From assembly GCA_014654775.1 (NCBI GenBank), contig JACVZW010000014.1, forward strand, positions 1 to 64,000: 64,000 nucleotides of DNA, read 5' to 3'. Source of the DNA: Paracoccaceae bacterium. Lineage in GTDB: Bacteria > Pseudomonadota > Alphaproteobacteria > Rhodobacterales > Rhodobacteraceae. Under the pieces are notes generated by a model. The model was not told the origin of the DNA, did no database searches, and was given only the letters and a program-made list of their open reading frames with translations. Below are positions 17,321-26,099 of this stretch, piece after piece (position 1 is the stretch's first letter; each line of letters begins with the position of its first letter). A program made the position numbers and the translations under genes.

Positions 17321-17936
17321 GGGGGCGGATCATCGGCTGCGCCGGAACGGGCGGCAAGGGGTGGTTCTGCTGGCCGTGCTGGCGGGCGTCGTTTTGATCG
17401 CGGCGCTGGCGGGCACGCTGCGCGCGCGGGCGGGGGCTACGCAGGCCGCGCTGGTGCGTCTGACCGAGGCACATCGCGTGGCGTTGGCGGAGGTGTCGGT
17501 CATCCACCGGGTGCGGGCGGAGTGGTCTGCGCCACGTCTCGTGCCGCGCGTGGCAGACGGGTCGCCCGTGGTGGTGGAGCAAGACGGGATGCGCTGGGAG
17601 GTGCGGGTCAGCGATGTGGAGGGGTTGGTGGACCTGTACCTCGCGCCCGGGCCGGTGCTGGCGCTGGCGGGCCTGTCGGTGGGCGCGCGGGATGCGATGA
17701 TGGCCGGGCTTTCGCCGGGGGATCGCTATCTGACAGCGGCGCAGACGCTGGCGGCCATGGGGCTGGCGCCGGATGATCGGGCGCGGCTGCTGCCCTTGGT
17801 GACTCAGCGGTCGCGGACGGGCGAGATCAACCCAGACCTGACCCCGCCCGAGTTGCGGTCTGGGGCTGCGCTGCTGCAGGATGCGGATATTGCCGGGGGC
17901 GATCTGGCGCAGATCACCGCGCGGCGGGTGGATTAG
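17319..17936 (+). CDS. gspK: Minor pseudopilin, GspK-like
   Basis: A 205-residue pseudopilin-like protein. The leader MGADHRLRRNGRQG precedes VVLLAVLAGVVLIAAL. Mature position 5 is alanine rather than glutamate, which is typical of GspK, the tip protein. The C-terminal region (about 100-205) is helical, as in GspK, but shorter than the 300-residue enterobacterial form. ATG 17319 gives the usual leader length; ATG 17304 is an alternative. The start is divergent from and overlaps gspO, and the stop overlaps the fucD stop by four bases on the opposite strand. Confidence 0.72.
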   Translation: MGADHRLRRNGRQGVVLLAVLAGVVLIAALAGTLRARAGATQAALVRLTEAHRVALAEVSVIHRVRAEWSAPRLVPRVADGSPVVVEQDGMRWEVRVSDVEGLVDLYLAPGPVLALAGLSVGARDAMMAGLSPGDRYLTAAQTLAAMGLAPDDRARLLPLVTQRSRTGEINPDLTPPELRSGAALLQDADIAGGDLAQITARRVD

Positions 17937-19225
17937 GCCCGCCAGGCCGCCCCATCGGGCCAGAGATGGGCGGCGATGCTGTCGGGCTTCATCGTGATGG
18001 AATAGCCCGGTTCTTCGGGCGGCAGATAGTGGCCGGCCTTCATCCGCACGGGCGTTTCGAAATGTTCGTGAAGGTGGTCGACATATTCCAGCACGCGGTC
18101 CGTCAGGCTGGCCGAGACGCAGACATAATCGAAGATCGACAGGTGCTGGACATATTCGCATAGCCCCACGCCGCCCGCATGAGGGCAGACGGGGACGCCG
18201 AAATGATCGGCCATCAGGAAGACGCCGACGATCTCGTTCACGCCGCCAAGACGCGCGCTGTCCAGTTGCAGGATCTGCAGCGCGTCGGCCTGCAGGAACT
18301 GCTTGAACATCACCGCATTCTGACAATGTTCGCCCGTCGCGACCTTGATCGGGGCCACGCCCCGCGCGATGGCAGCATGGCCGAGGATGTCGTCAGGGCT
18401 GGTGGGTTCCTCGATGAACCACGGGTCAAAGGCGGCAAGGGGTTTCATATGGGCGATGGCTTGGCTCACGCCCCAGACCTGATTGGCATCCATCATCAGG
18501 CGGCGGTGGGGGCCGATTTCCTCGCGGATGATCCTTGCGCGGCGGATGTCGTCGTCCAGATTGCCGCCGACCTTCATCTTGAAATGGTTCCAGCCCTGCG
18601 CGATGGCGTCTTGGCAGAGGCGGCGCATCTTGTCATCGGAATAACCCAGCCATCCGGCCGAGGTGGTATAGGCCGGATAGCCATCCGCGCGCATCTCGGC
18701 GATGCGGGCGGCGCGGGTGGGGCGGTTTTCCTCCAGCCGTTCGCGGGCGCGACCGGGTTCCAGCGCGTCTGACAGATAGCGCCAATCGACGAGCGCGACG
18801 GTCTCAGCGGGGGTCATGTCGGTCAGAAGACGCCAGACAGGCTTGCCCTCCATCTTTCCCTTCAGGTCCCACAGCGCGTTGACAAGGGCGGCAGTGGCGA
18901 GGTGGATCACCCCCTTGTCGGGGCCGACCCAGCGCAACTGGCTGTCCCCGGTGATGCGCCGCCATGTGGCACCCATGTCTGACAGCAGGTCTTCGACGGG
19001 GATCTGTTCGATCAGGGGCGCAAGGGCGCGCAGGGCTGCGACGCAAAGCTCGTTTCCGCGACCGATGGTGAAGGTCAGGCCGTGGCCGTGGTGGCCGCCG
19101 TCGGTTTCGATAATGCAATAGGCGGCGGAATAGTCCGGGGCGAGGTTCATCGCATCCGACCCGTCAAGGCTGCGCGAGGTGGGAAAGCGGATGTCGAGCG
19201 CGCGGATGGCAGTGATGCGGGTCAT
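17933..19225 (-). CDS. fucD: L-fuconate dehydratase (enolase superfamily)
   Basis: A 430-residue enolase-superfamily enzyme predicted to convert L-fuconate to 2-keto-3-deoxy-L-fuconate in L-fucose catabolism. The signature N-terminal stretch DGSDAMNLAPDYSAAY (21-36) is characteristic of FucD. The barrel carries the base pair K216/K218 (KMK), metal ligands D246, E272 and E299, and H349 in PHAGGVGL. The length matches Xanthomonas FucD (about 440). No other fucose gene is adjacent, so the pathway must be completed elsewhere. A palindrome at 19251-19260 in the leader is a possible operator. The stop overlaps the convergent gspK stop by four bases. Confidence 0.9.
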   Translation of the reverse strand: MTRITAIRALDIRFPTSRSLDGSDAMNLAPDYSAAYCIIETDGGHHGHGLTFTIGRGNELCVAALRALAPLIEQIPVEDLLSDMGATWRRITGDSQLRWVGPDKGVIHLATAALVNALWDLKGKMEGKPVWRLLTDMTPAETVALVDWRYLSDALEPGRARERLEENRPTRAARIAEMRADGYPAYTTSAGWLGYSDDKMRRLCQDAIAQGWNHFKMKVGGNLDDDIRRARIIREEIGPHRRLMMDANQVWGVSQAIAHMKPLAAFDPWFIEEPTSPDDILGHAAIARGVAPIKVATGEHCQNAVMFKQFLQADALQILQLDSARLGGVNEIVGVFLMADHFGVPVCPHAGGVGLCEYVQHLSIFDYVCVSASLTDRVLEYVDHLHEHFETPVRMKAGHYLPPEEPGYSITMKPDSIAAHLWPDGAAWRA

Positions 19226-19250
19226 GGCGGCCTCCCTTTGCTGGGAGTGT

Positions 19251-19260
19251 ATGCTAGCAT
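19251..19260. promoter_or_regulatory. Palindrome ATGCTAGCAT upstream of fucD
   Basis: A perfect 10-base dyad 26 bases upstream of the fucD start. Short TA-centred dyads of this kind are common operators of GntR-family sugar-acid regulators. No such regulator is next to it, so the match is suggestive only. Confidence 0.35.
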
Positions 19261-19261
19261 G

Positions 19262-20206
19262 TCAGTTCGGGGAAGGATTGGTTTGCGCTGCAAGGAAAGC
19301 GCCGGTTGCGGGATCGTCAGTGAGGGCGAGGGCCTCTCTCAGCGCTGCCTCGGCACGGTCCGTGTCGCCCGCAAGACGGGCGATGCGATGACGGGCGACC
19401 CACCAAGGTTGATGCAGGGCAATGCGGGCGGGGTCCAGCGCGTCAAGCGCCGCCAGCCCCGCGACGGGATCGCCGCTTTCGGCAAGGATGACGGCGCGCC
19501 CGATCTGCGCGCCAATGCCATCCGTATGGGCGACAAGCAGGTCGTAGAGGGTACGCAGCGCCGCGAGGTTGAGCCGCCCGGTAATCGGGCGCTGGATATG
19601 CACGGACTGGATCGCCGCCTCGCATTGATACCTGCCAAAGCGGGTGGCGCGGGCGGCGTCGGTCAGCAGGCCCTCGGCCTCAATCACCATGTCGCGGTTC
19701 CACAGGCGGCTGTCCTGCGCCTCTAGCGGGACAAAAGCGCCAGAGGCATCGCGGCGCGCATCACGGCGTGCGGTGCAGGAGAGCATGAGGGCAAGCAGGC
19801 CCTTCGGTTCCGGTTCATCAGGCAGCAATGCGACAAGGAGGCGGGCAAGCCAGATCGCCTCGCCCGTCAGGGCATCGGGGGCGTCGGGTGCGTCGAGCCC
19901 ATCCCAGCCTTGGGTGAAGGCGGCATAGATGGCATCCAGAACGTCGGCCAGACGGTCGGGCAGATCGGCGGCATCGGGCAGGGCGAAGCGCAGGCCCGTG
20001 TCGCGGATGCGGGCCTTGGCGCGGACAAGGCGCTGCGACATGGCGGCCTGTTCGGCGGTGAGGCCGCTTTCCATCAGGCTGTCGGCGGTCGCGGTGACGG
20101 AACCTGCGAATTGCACAAGGCCGAAGATGTTCCACCCGATGCCGCCAAGCGCGGTGAGGGTGAGCCAGAGGGGGCGGCGGGTTTGGGTGGCGAGGGCGGC
20201 GGTCAT
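19262..20206 (-). CDS. Chimeric ORF: membrane-protein N-terminus fused to ECF42-type sigma C-terminus
   Basis: A 314-residue frame of mixed origin. Residues 1-55 read as the start of a small membrane protein, with a hydrophobic helix at about 12-33. From SQRLVRAKARIRDTG (about 57) onward it matches the C-terminal half of ECF42-type sigma factors: the end of region 4, the DUF6596-like core (PDRLADVLDAIYAAF, GEAIWLARLL, LMLSCTARRDARRDA) and the TPR-like tail. Sigma regions 2 and most of 4 are missing, so it cannot act as a sigma factor. The best explanation is a deletion that joined two neighbouring genes in frame. ATG 20206 starts the membrane part. It may be a relic or a repurposed protein. 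Confidence 0.7.
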   Translation of the reverse strand: MTAALATQTRRPLWLTLTALGGIGWNIFGLVQFAGSVTATADSLMESGLTAEQAAMSQRLVRAKARIRDTGLRFALPDAADLPDRLADVLDAIYAAFTQGWDGLDAPDAPDALTGEAIWLARLLVALLPDEPEPKGLLALMLSCTARRDARRDASGAFVPLEAQDSRLWNRDMVIEAEGLLTDAARATRFGRYQCEAAIQSVHIQRPITGRLNLAALRTLYDLLVAHTDGIGAQIGRAVILAESGDPVAGLAALDALDPARIALHQPWWVARHRIARLAGDTDRAEAALREALALTDDPATGAFLAAQTNPSPN

Positions 20207-20304
20207 GACGTGATCGTTCCGGGGTCGGACAGTGCCGGGATGGCAAGGTCTGACCGGATGACACGCGAGGGGTGGCGATTTCGACAAATGCGGCGAAGAA
20301 ATCT

Positions 20305-21177
20305 TCAGCCGCGCAGCAGGCTGGCCAGCATAGGGTTCGGAAAGCGGCGTTCACGGGTGATGGCGTAGAAGGTTTCGCGCATTCCTTCGATGCGCGCCAC
20401 CTGCACCAGAAGGCCGTTCGCCAATTCGTCCTGCACCACGATGGTGGGGATGACGGCCAGTCCCGCATCCTCGCGCGCCAGTAGGCGGAGCATGGCCATG
20501 TCATCCGCCTCGGCCGCGATGGTCGGGACGACGCCAAGTCTGGCTGCCAGCGCATCGAAGGCGGCACGCAGCGCGGTGTCGGGGGCGGGCAGGATCAGCG
20601 GTTCGGTGGACAGAAGGTCGGTCAGATCGCGCGACGGTCCAGCCACGCGGTCAGGGGTTCCGATCAGCGAAACGGGTTGTTCCGCGATGCGATGCACCAG
20701 CCACGGGCTGCCTTGTTCGCGCGAGGGGGCGAGGTTCGTAAGCACCACATCAAGGGCGAGCGCATCGAGATCGCGCAGCAGTTCGGTCTGCGAACCGGAG
20801 CGCAGGACCACCTCGACATCCGCGCGCCCGATCAGGGGGCGCAGGAACTGCATCTGGAAATTGCGCGACAGCGTGGCCAGCGCCCCCACCCGCAGGGGGC
20901 GTCGGGCACGTCCGGTTTCGCGCAAGGTCGCGGTCAGGTCGTCGGCGGTGCGAAAGATCGCCTCGGCATGGTCAAGCGCGATGCGCCCCGCCTCGGTCAG
21001 GGCAAGTCCGCGCCCGCGTCTTTCGAAAAGATCATGGCCCAAGGTCGCCTCCAGCGCCCTGATCTGGGTGGACAGCGCGGATTGCGACAGGTTCAGACCC
21101 CGCGCAGCCCCGGTGAGCGTGCCATCACTGGCCACGGCGCGGAAGAGACGGAGGTGGTGCAGGTTGATCTGAGCCAT
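20305..21177 (-). CDS. LysR-family regulator, divergent to dabBA
   Basis: A 290-residue LysR-type regulator. The N-terminal winged helix (about 1-60) contains LTGAARGLNLSQSALSTQI, and the effector domain (about 88-285) has the periplasmic-binding fold. ATG 21177 is used; an upstream ATG at 21186 would add three residues. It is transcribed away from dabB across 100 bases that contain matching dyads (21180-21228), the classical layout for a LysR regulator controlling its divergent neighbour. Control of the carbon-uptake genes is therefore inferred. CO2-responsive LysR regulators such as CbbR/CcmR are known, but I cannot assign it to that subfamily. Confidence 0.88.
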   Translation of the reverse strand: MAQINLHHLRLFRAVASDGTLTGAARGLNLSQSALSTQIRALEATLGHDLFERRGRGLALTEAGRIALDHAEAIFRTADDLTATLRETGRARRPLRVGALATLSRNFQMQFLRPLIGRADVEVVLRSGSQTELLRDLDALALDVVLTNLAPSREQGSPWLVHRIAEQPVSLIGTPDRVAGPSRDLTDLLSTEPLILPAPDTALRAAFDALAARLGVVPTIAAEADDMAMLRLLAREDAGLAVIPTIVVQDELANGLLVQVARIEGMRETFYAITRERRFPNPMLASLLRG

Positions 21178-21179
21178 GA

Positions 21180-21228
21180 CTTCCACAAAATAGAACGATT
21201 AGGCAGAAAATATGTAATTTTCTGGAAG
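21180..21228. promoter_or_regulatory. Paired inverted repeats in the LysR-dabB intergenic region
   Basis: Two nested dyads. The inner one is CAGAAAAT (21204-21211), five bases, then ATTTTCTG (21217-21224). The outer one pairs CTTCCACAAAAT (21180-21191) with the complement of 21217-21228 (CTTCCAGAAAAT), 11 of 12 bases matching. They lie between the divergent starts of the LysR gene and dabB and are AT-rich in an otherwise GC-rich window. They are good candidates for the LysR recognition and activation sites. Confidence 0.6.
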
Positions 21229-21277
21229 ATCGGCAAGGGCTATCTGCACGTCACCTCATATCTACAGGAGACGATAC

Positions 21278-22840
21278 ATGGCCTTCCTGCCCATCCTCAC
21301 CTTCCTAGCACCCTTGCCCTTGTTGCTGGTGGCGATCCTTGCCGCCCTGCGCCCCGGTCGCCGACCGGCGGCTGTACCCCTGTTGGCGGAAGGCGCGGCG
21401 GGCCTTGCCATGGTGCTGGCGCTGGGTGGGGTTGTTCAACTGGTCCTGATGGGGCCGCAGACGGCGGCCATGGGGCAGGGGGCGGGTCTTTTGGCGCTGC
21501 GCCTTGACGCAGTCAGCGCGACGATGGCGCTGTTGGTGGCCTTCGTGGGCTGGGTCGTGGTGCGCTATTCGCGCAGCTATCTGGATGGCGAGACACGCGA
21601 GGGGGCCTTTCACGGGCTGATGCTGGCGGTGCTGGCGGCGGTGCTGCTGCTGGTGCAGTCGGGCAGCCTTGTGGTGCTGGTGCTGGCCTTCGCATCGGTG
21701 GGCGTGGGTCTGCGGCATCTGTTGCTGTTCTATCCCGAACGGGCCGAGGCGCGGCGGGCAGCGGCGAAATTCACGCTGGTCTGGGGGGCGGGCGATGTGG
21801 CCCTTGTCGCGGCGGCGGGCCTGCTGTGGGTGGCCTTCGGGACGGCGGAAATCGCGGCGCTGACGCAGGCGGCGCAGGCCGGGTTGCCAGTCGCGGCGCA
21901 GGGGGCGGTGGCGCTTCTGGTGCTGGCGGCTTTGCTGAAGACCGCGGCCTTCCCGCTGCATGGCTGGCTGACCGAGGTGATGGAGGCGCCGACCCCCGTC
22001 TCGGCCCTGCTCCATGCGGGGATCATCAACGGCGGCGGCTTTCTTCTGGTGCGGTTGGCCGAGGTGGTGCAGGGCAGCCCCGGCGCGATGGCCGCGCTGG
22101 TGATGCTGGGCGGGTTCACGGCGCTGTTCGGCGCGGCGGTGATGCTGACGCAATCGGCGGTGAAGACGGCGCTGGCCTGGTCCACCGTGGCGCAGATGGG
22201 GTTCATGCTGCTGCAATGCGGGCTGGGCCTCTGGGCGCTGGCAGTGCTGCATATCGTGGCGCATTCCCTCTACAAGGCGCATGCCTTCCTGTCGTCGGGC
22301 GGCGCGGTGCGGGCGGTGGCAGCGGTGCGGCGGCCGGGTCCGGTGGCGGTGCCGGGGTTGGCGGCGGTCGGTCGGGCTTTCGCGCTGGCACTGATCCTTT
22401 ACGCGGTGGTGGCGCTCGCCTTCGGGGTGGTCGTCGGGCCGAAATCGGCGCAGGCGCTGGCCCTTGGTGCGATCCTGATCTTCGGGGTGGCCTATCTGGT
22501 GGCGCAGGGTCTGGCCGATGCCGCGCCTTGGGCGCTAACGCTGCGGACGGGCGCGGCATCGCTGGTGGCGGCGGTGGCCTATTTCGGCTTCCACGTGTTG
22601 GCCGGGGCGCTGTGGGGCCCGCATCTGCCTGCGGCACCCGAGGCGGGCGCGCTGGAATGGGCGTTGATCGTGCTGGCGGTCTTGTCCTTCGGCACGGTTG
22701 CGGTGGCGCAGGCGCTGTTCCCGCTCTGGGCCCATCATCCGGCGGCGGCGGGGCTGCGGGTGCATCTGGCCAACGGGCTTTATCTGAACGCAGTTCTGGA
22801 CCGGCTGATCGGCGGGTTCCGGGTTTCCAAATCCCTCTGA
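21278..22840 (+). CDS. dabB: DabB: proton-channel-like subunit of the DAC inorganic carbon transporter
   Basis: A 520-residue polytopic membrane protein of the NuoL/MrpA antiporter family, with about 14 hydrophobic helices. Charged residues within the channel region are visible, such as [28 protein letters not shown] (with the usual Lys, His and Glu). Together with DabA it forms the energy-coupled inorganic carbon accumulation complex, where DabB is thought to conduct cations that drive CO2 hydration. AGGAG lies upstream of the ATG. dabA follows after 13 bases. Without dabA next to it this would be annotated as NADH dehydrogenase subunit 5-like. Confidence 0.9.
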   Translation: MAFLPILTFLAPLPLLLVAILAALRPGRRPAAVPLLAEGAAGLAMVLALGGVVQLVLMGPQTAAMGQGAGLLALRLDAVSATMALLVAFVGWVVVRYSRSYLDGETREGAFHGLMLAVLAAVLLLVQSGSLVVLVLAFASVGVGLRHLLLFYPERAEARRAAAKFTLVWGAGDVALVAAAGLLWVAFGTAEIAALTQAAQAGLPVAAQGAVALLVLAALLKTAAFPLHGWLTEVMEAPTPVSALLHAGIINGGGFLLVRLAEVVQGSPGAMAALVMLGGFTALFGAAVMLTQSAVKTALAWSTVAQMGFMLLQCGLGLWALAVLHIVAHSLYKAHAFLSSGGAVRAVAAVRRPGPVAVPGLAAVGRAFALALILYAVVALAFGVVVGPKSAQALALGAILIFGVAYLVAQGLADAAPWALTLRTGAASLVAAVAYFGFHVLAGALWGPHLPAAPEAGALEWALIVLAVLSFGTVAVAQALFPLWAHHPAAAGLRVHLANGLYLNAVLDRLIGGFRVSKSL

Positions 22841-22853
22841 CGCACAGGAGTTG

Positions 22854-25235
22854 ATGGCGATGTTTTTGAAACATGCACAGATTGCACCGGCCCGCATCAC
22901 GGGCCTTCTGACGGCAGCAGAGGCGGCGGCGCGGGCGATCCCCCCGGCCTTTCCTCTGTCGGCCACGGTGGCGGTGAACCCTTTCCTCGGCCAAACGGGT
23001 GAGGATCTGGCCACAGCGCAGGCGCGGATGGCCCGCGTGGCGGGCGTGCGGCTGATGCGGCCGCGGGCGGAATTCGCGGCCATGGTCCGCGACGGGCGGA
23101 TCAGCGAGGATGATCTGGCGGCAGCCCTGATTGCGCAGCCTTCGGCGTTGAAGCCGGTGGATCTGGCCCTGTTGAAAGCCAAGGTGGCGCAGCCCGCGCC
23201 CACGCCGAAGGCCCTGCCCACGGTGGCAGAACTGGCGGCTGAGGTGACGGGGGTGGACTGGCCCTCCGTCATCGCACGCTGCATCGGGCTCTGGGCGGCG
23301 GGGCGGTTCGACCAGGGGCAGGCGCTGTGGTCGCCCGCAACGGGGCAGGGGGCCTTTTCCGCTTGGCGGGCTTGGGCCACGCATGACCTGACGCCCGAGA
23401 TCGCGGGGCTGGCCGGTTTCTGCGCCCATGTCGAGGCCGCGCCCGACACGGCAGAACGCGCGATCCTGCGCGCGGCAGAGCGGTTGGGGCTGTCCGAGGC
23501 GGCGGCGGAGACGGCCTTCCACCGGCTGCTGGTCGATCTGGGCGGCTGGGCGCAGCATGCGCGCTGGCTTTTGTGGCAGGCAGAGCTGGACGGGCAGTCA
23601 GATGCGACGCTGATCGACCTTCTGGCGATCCGTGCGATCTTTGACGAGGCGCTTCTCGCCATGGTGCCGCAGGTGGCCGAGGCTTGGATCAAGGTGGCGG
23701 CGACCCATGCCGAACCGCCGAAGCCCACGCCCGACATGGTGGTGGACGCGATCCTGCAAGAGGCGGCAGAGCGGGCGGCGCAGCGCGGCCTTGCGGCGCG
23801 GCTGACCGGGCCGCGCATGGCGGCGGGGCGGCCCGCGCTGCAGGCGGCCTTCTGCATCGACGTGCGGTCCGAGGTGATGCGGCGGGCGCTGGAAGGTCTG
23901 GACCCCGCGATCGAGACGATCGGTTTCGCCGGGTTCTTCGGCCTGCCGCTTGCCCACAAGGCGCATGGGACGGATGAGGTGGCCGCGCATCTGCCCGTGC
24001 TGCTGAACGCCAAACTGGACTCGGCCAGCCACGCCGCACCGGAGGTGGAGGCGCAGGCGCGCATCGCGGCGCGGGCCACACGGGCTTGGGGCCGGTTCCG
24101 GCAGGCGGCCGTGTCCTCCTTCGCCTTCGTCGAGGCGGCGGGTCCGGCCTATGGCTGGAAGCTGGTCAAGGACTCGCTGCATCTGGGCGGGTCGGCGCCG
24201 GTTGCCCCTGCGCCGCGGTTCGAAAGCGCGCTGGACGCAAGCGCAAAGGCCGCGACGGCGGCGGCGGTTCTGCGCGCCATGAGCATGACGACCGGCCATG
24301 CGCGGCTGATCCTTCTCTTGGGTCATGGGGCGCAGGTGACGAACAACCCGCATGAAAGCGCCTATCACTGCGGCGCCTGCGGCGGGCAGACGGGCGAGGT
24401 TTCGGCACGTCTTCTGGCCGATCTTCTGAACGATCCCGAAGCGCGGGCCGGCCTGCCCGGGCAGGGGATCGACTTGGCCCCAGACACGATCTTTGTCGCG
24501 GGGCTGCATGACACGACGACCGACAAGGTCACGCTCTATTCTGACGCGCTGCCCATCAGTCACATGACCGATCTGGCGCAGGCGAAGGGATGGCTCGCCA
24601 AAGCGGGTACCGTGGCGCGGGGCGAACGGGCGCTGCGCCTACCGGGGGCGACAGGGGACGGTCTGCTAAAGCGGGCGGTGAACTGGTCCGAGGTGCGCCC
24701 GGAATGGGGTCTGGCGGGCTGCGCCGCCTTCATCGCCGCGCCGCGCGCCGTGACGGCGGGGGCGGATCTGCAGGGGCGCGCCTTCCTGCACAGCTATGAC
24801 TGGCAGGCGGATCAAGGCTTTGGGACGCTGGAACTGATCATCACGGCGCCTGTGGTGGTGGCAAGCTGGATCAGCCTGCAATACTATGGGTCCTCTGTCG
24901 CGCCGGACCTGTTCGGCGGCGGCAACAAGCTGATCCACAATGTGGTGGGGGGGATCGGGGTGGTGGAAGGCAATGGCGGCATGTTGCGCCCCGGCCTGCC
25001 GATGCAGGCGGTGCATGACGGCGCGGCGCTGGCGCATGATCCGCTGCGCCTGTCGGTGATGATCGAGGCCCCGGTTGAGGCGATGACAGCGGTGCTGGAA
25101 AAGCATCCCGGCGTGCGGGCGCTGTTCGACAATGGCTGGCTGCATCTCTTCGCGCTGGAAGGCGGGCGGATCGCGGCGCGTTATCGCCCCGGCCTGCGCT
25201 GGGACGGCGAAGCGGCGGAGCGGTACGCAGCATGA
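22854..25235 (+). CDS. dabA: DabA: zinc subunit of the DAC inorganic carbon transporter (UPF0753/DUF2309)
   Basis: A 793-residue cytoplasmic, membrane-associated protein with a beta-carbonic-anhydrase-like zinc site. The zinc and catalytic residues are readable: C334 and D336 in FCIDVRSE, H491 in LLGHGAQ, and C506 in YHCGACGG. DabA hydrates CO2 to bicarbonate in one direction when coupled to DabB. The length is typical (about 800). Three near-adjacent starts exist (TTG 22851, ATG 22854, ATG 22860) after AGGAG; 22854 is chosen arbitrarily. Its stop overlaps the DUF6671 gene, so all three are likely one operon under the LysR gene. Confidence 0.93.
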   Translation: MAMFLKHAQIAPARITGLLTAAEAAARAIPPAFPLSATVAVNPFLGQTGEDLATAQARMARVAGVRLMRPRAEFAAMVRDGRISEDDLAAALIAQPSALKPVDLALLKAKVAQPAPTPKALPTVAELAAEVTGVDWPSVIARCIGLWAAGRFDQGQALWSPATGQGAFSAWRAWATHDLTPEIAGLAGFCAHVEAAPDTAERAILRAAERLGLSEAAAETAFHRLLVDLGGWAQHARWLLWQAELDGQSDATLIDLLAIRAIFDEALLAMVPQVAEAWIKVAATHAEPPKPTPDMVVDAILQEAAERAAQRGLAARLTGPRMAAGRPALQAAFCIDVRSEVMRRALEGLDPAIETIGFAGFFGLPLAHKAHGTDEVAAHLPVLLNAKLDSASHAAPEVEAQARIAARATRAWGRFRQAAVSSFAFVEAAGPAYGWKLVKDSLHLGGSAPVAPAPRFESALDASAKAATAAAVLRAMSMTTGHARLILLLGHGAQVTNNPHESAYHCGACGGQTGEVSARLLADLLNDPEARAGLPGQGIDLAPDTIFVAGLHDTTTDKVTLYSDALPISHMTDLAQAKGWLAKAGTVARGERALRLPGATGDGLLKRAVNWSEVRPEWGLAGCAAFIAAPRAVTAGADLQGRAFLHSYDWQADQGFGTLELIITAPVVVASWISLQYYGSSVAPDLFGGGNKLIHNVVGGIGVVEGNGGMLRPGLPMQAVHDGAALAHDPLRLSVMIEAPVEAMTAVLEKHPGVRALFDNGWLHLFALEGGRIAARYRPGLRWDGEAAERYAA

Positions 25236-26068
25236 GCCTGCCCAAGCGGGTGGCGCTTGGCACGATGCATGGGAAGGCGGCGGTGATCGCACCGCCGCTT
25301 TCGGCCTTGGGCGTTTCGGTAGAGGTGCCGAAGGGGCTCGATACCGACCGTTTCGGCACCTTCACGGGCGAAGTGGCGCGCCTCGGCACGATGGAGCAGG
25401 CGGCACGGGCCAAGGCGCGCGCGGCTGTGGAAGCGACCGGGCTGCCGGTCGGGATCGCCAGCGAGGGGGCCTATGGCCCGCACCCGGCGGTGCCCTTTCT
25501 GGCCATCGGCCAGGAACTGATCCTGTGGCACGAGGCGGCGACGGGGCGCGAGGTCGTGGAACTGCTGCGCGATGATCGGCCCGTCTATGATCAGGCTTTG
25601 GTGTCTTCGGTCGAAGAGGTGGAGGGGTTCCTGTCGCGCATTGCCTTTCCCACCGTGGCGGTGGTGGTGGCGGGCGAAGCTGCGGCGCGGCCCTTGGCCA
25701 AGGGCCTGACCGACACCCGCAGCGTAGAGCGGGCGGTGGCCGAGGCGCTGGCCCTGTCGGACAGCGGGCGCGCCTTGGTGACAACTGACATGCGCGCCCA
25801 TCTGAACCCGCGCCGGATGTCGGTGATCGGCGATCTGGCGCAGCGGCTGGCGGCGCGGCTGACCTGTCCCTGTCCGGCTTGCGCCGCCCCCGGATGGGGC
25901 CGCCTGCGCGTCGAGGCGGGACTGCCCTGCGGCGATTGCGGCACGCCGACCGGGCTGATCCGGACCGAAATTCTTGGCTGTACGGCCTGCGGCGCCGAGG
26001 CGGCGCAGCCTTTTCCTGGGGCGCCCATCTTTGCGGATCCCGGACAGTGCCCTATCTGCAATCCATGA
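25232..26068 (+). CDS. DUF6671-family protein with C-terminal zinc ribbons
   Basis: A 278-residue protein of unknown function. The N-terminal two thirds has conserved-looking stretches ([40 protein letters not shown]). The C-terminus carries two CxxC pairs plus more: CPCPAC (about 211-216), CGDC (234-237), CTAC (251-254) and CPIC (273-276), which would make rubredoxin- or zinc-ribbon-like knuckles. No membrane segment is seen. ATG 25232 overlaps the dabA stop by four bases, so it is translationally coupled to the inorganic-carbon transporter. It may therefore be an accessory or regulatory factor of DAC, which is inference from position alone. Confidence 0.75.
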   Translation: MSLPKRVALGTMHGKAAVIAPPLSALGVSVEVPKGLDTDRFGTFTGEVARLGTMEQAARAKARAAVEATGLPVGIASEGAYGPHPAVPFLAIGQELILWHEAATGREVVELLRDDRPVYDQALVSSVEEVEGFLSRIAFPTVAVVVAGEAAARPLAKGLTDTRSVERAVAEALALSDSGRALVTTDMRAHLNPRRMSVIGDLAQRLAARLTCPCPACAAPGWGRLRVEAGLPCGDCGTPTGLIRTEILGCTACGAEAAQPFPGAPIFADPGQCPICNP

Positions 26069-26099
26069 ATCCCAACGACAGAGAAGGACAGACCCGATC

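Noticed and set aside
21278-22840. Interpreting dabB as a complex I subunit (nuoL)
   Set aside because: It is shorter than NuoL, has no other nuo gene beside it, and dabA follows 13 bases downstream.
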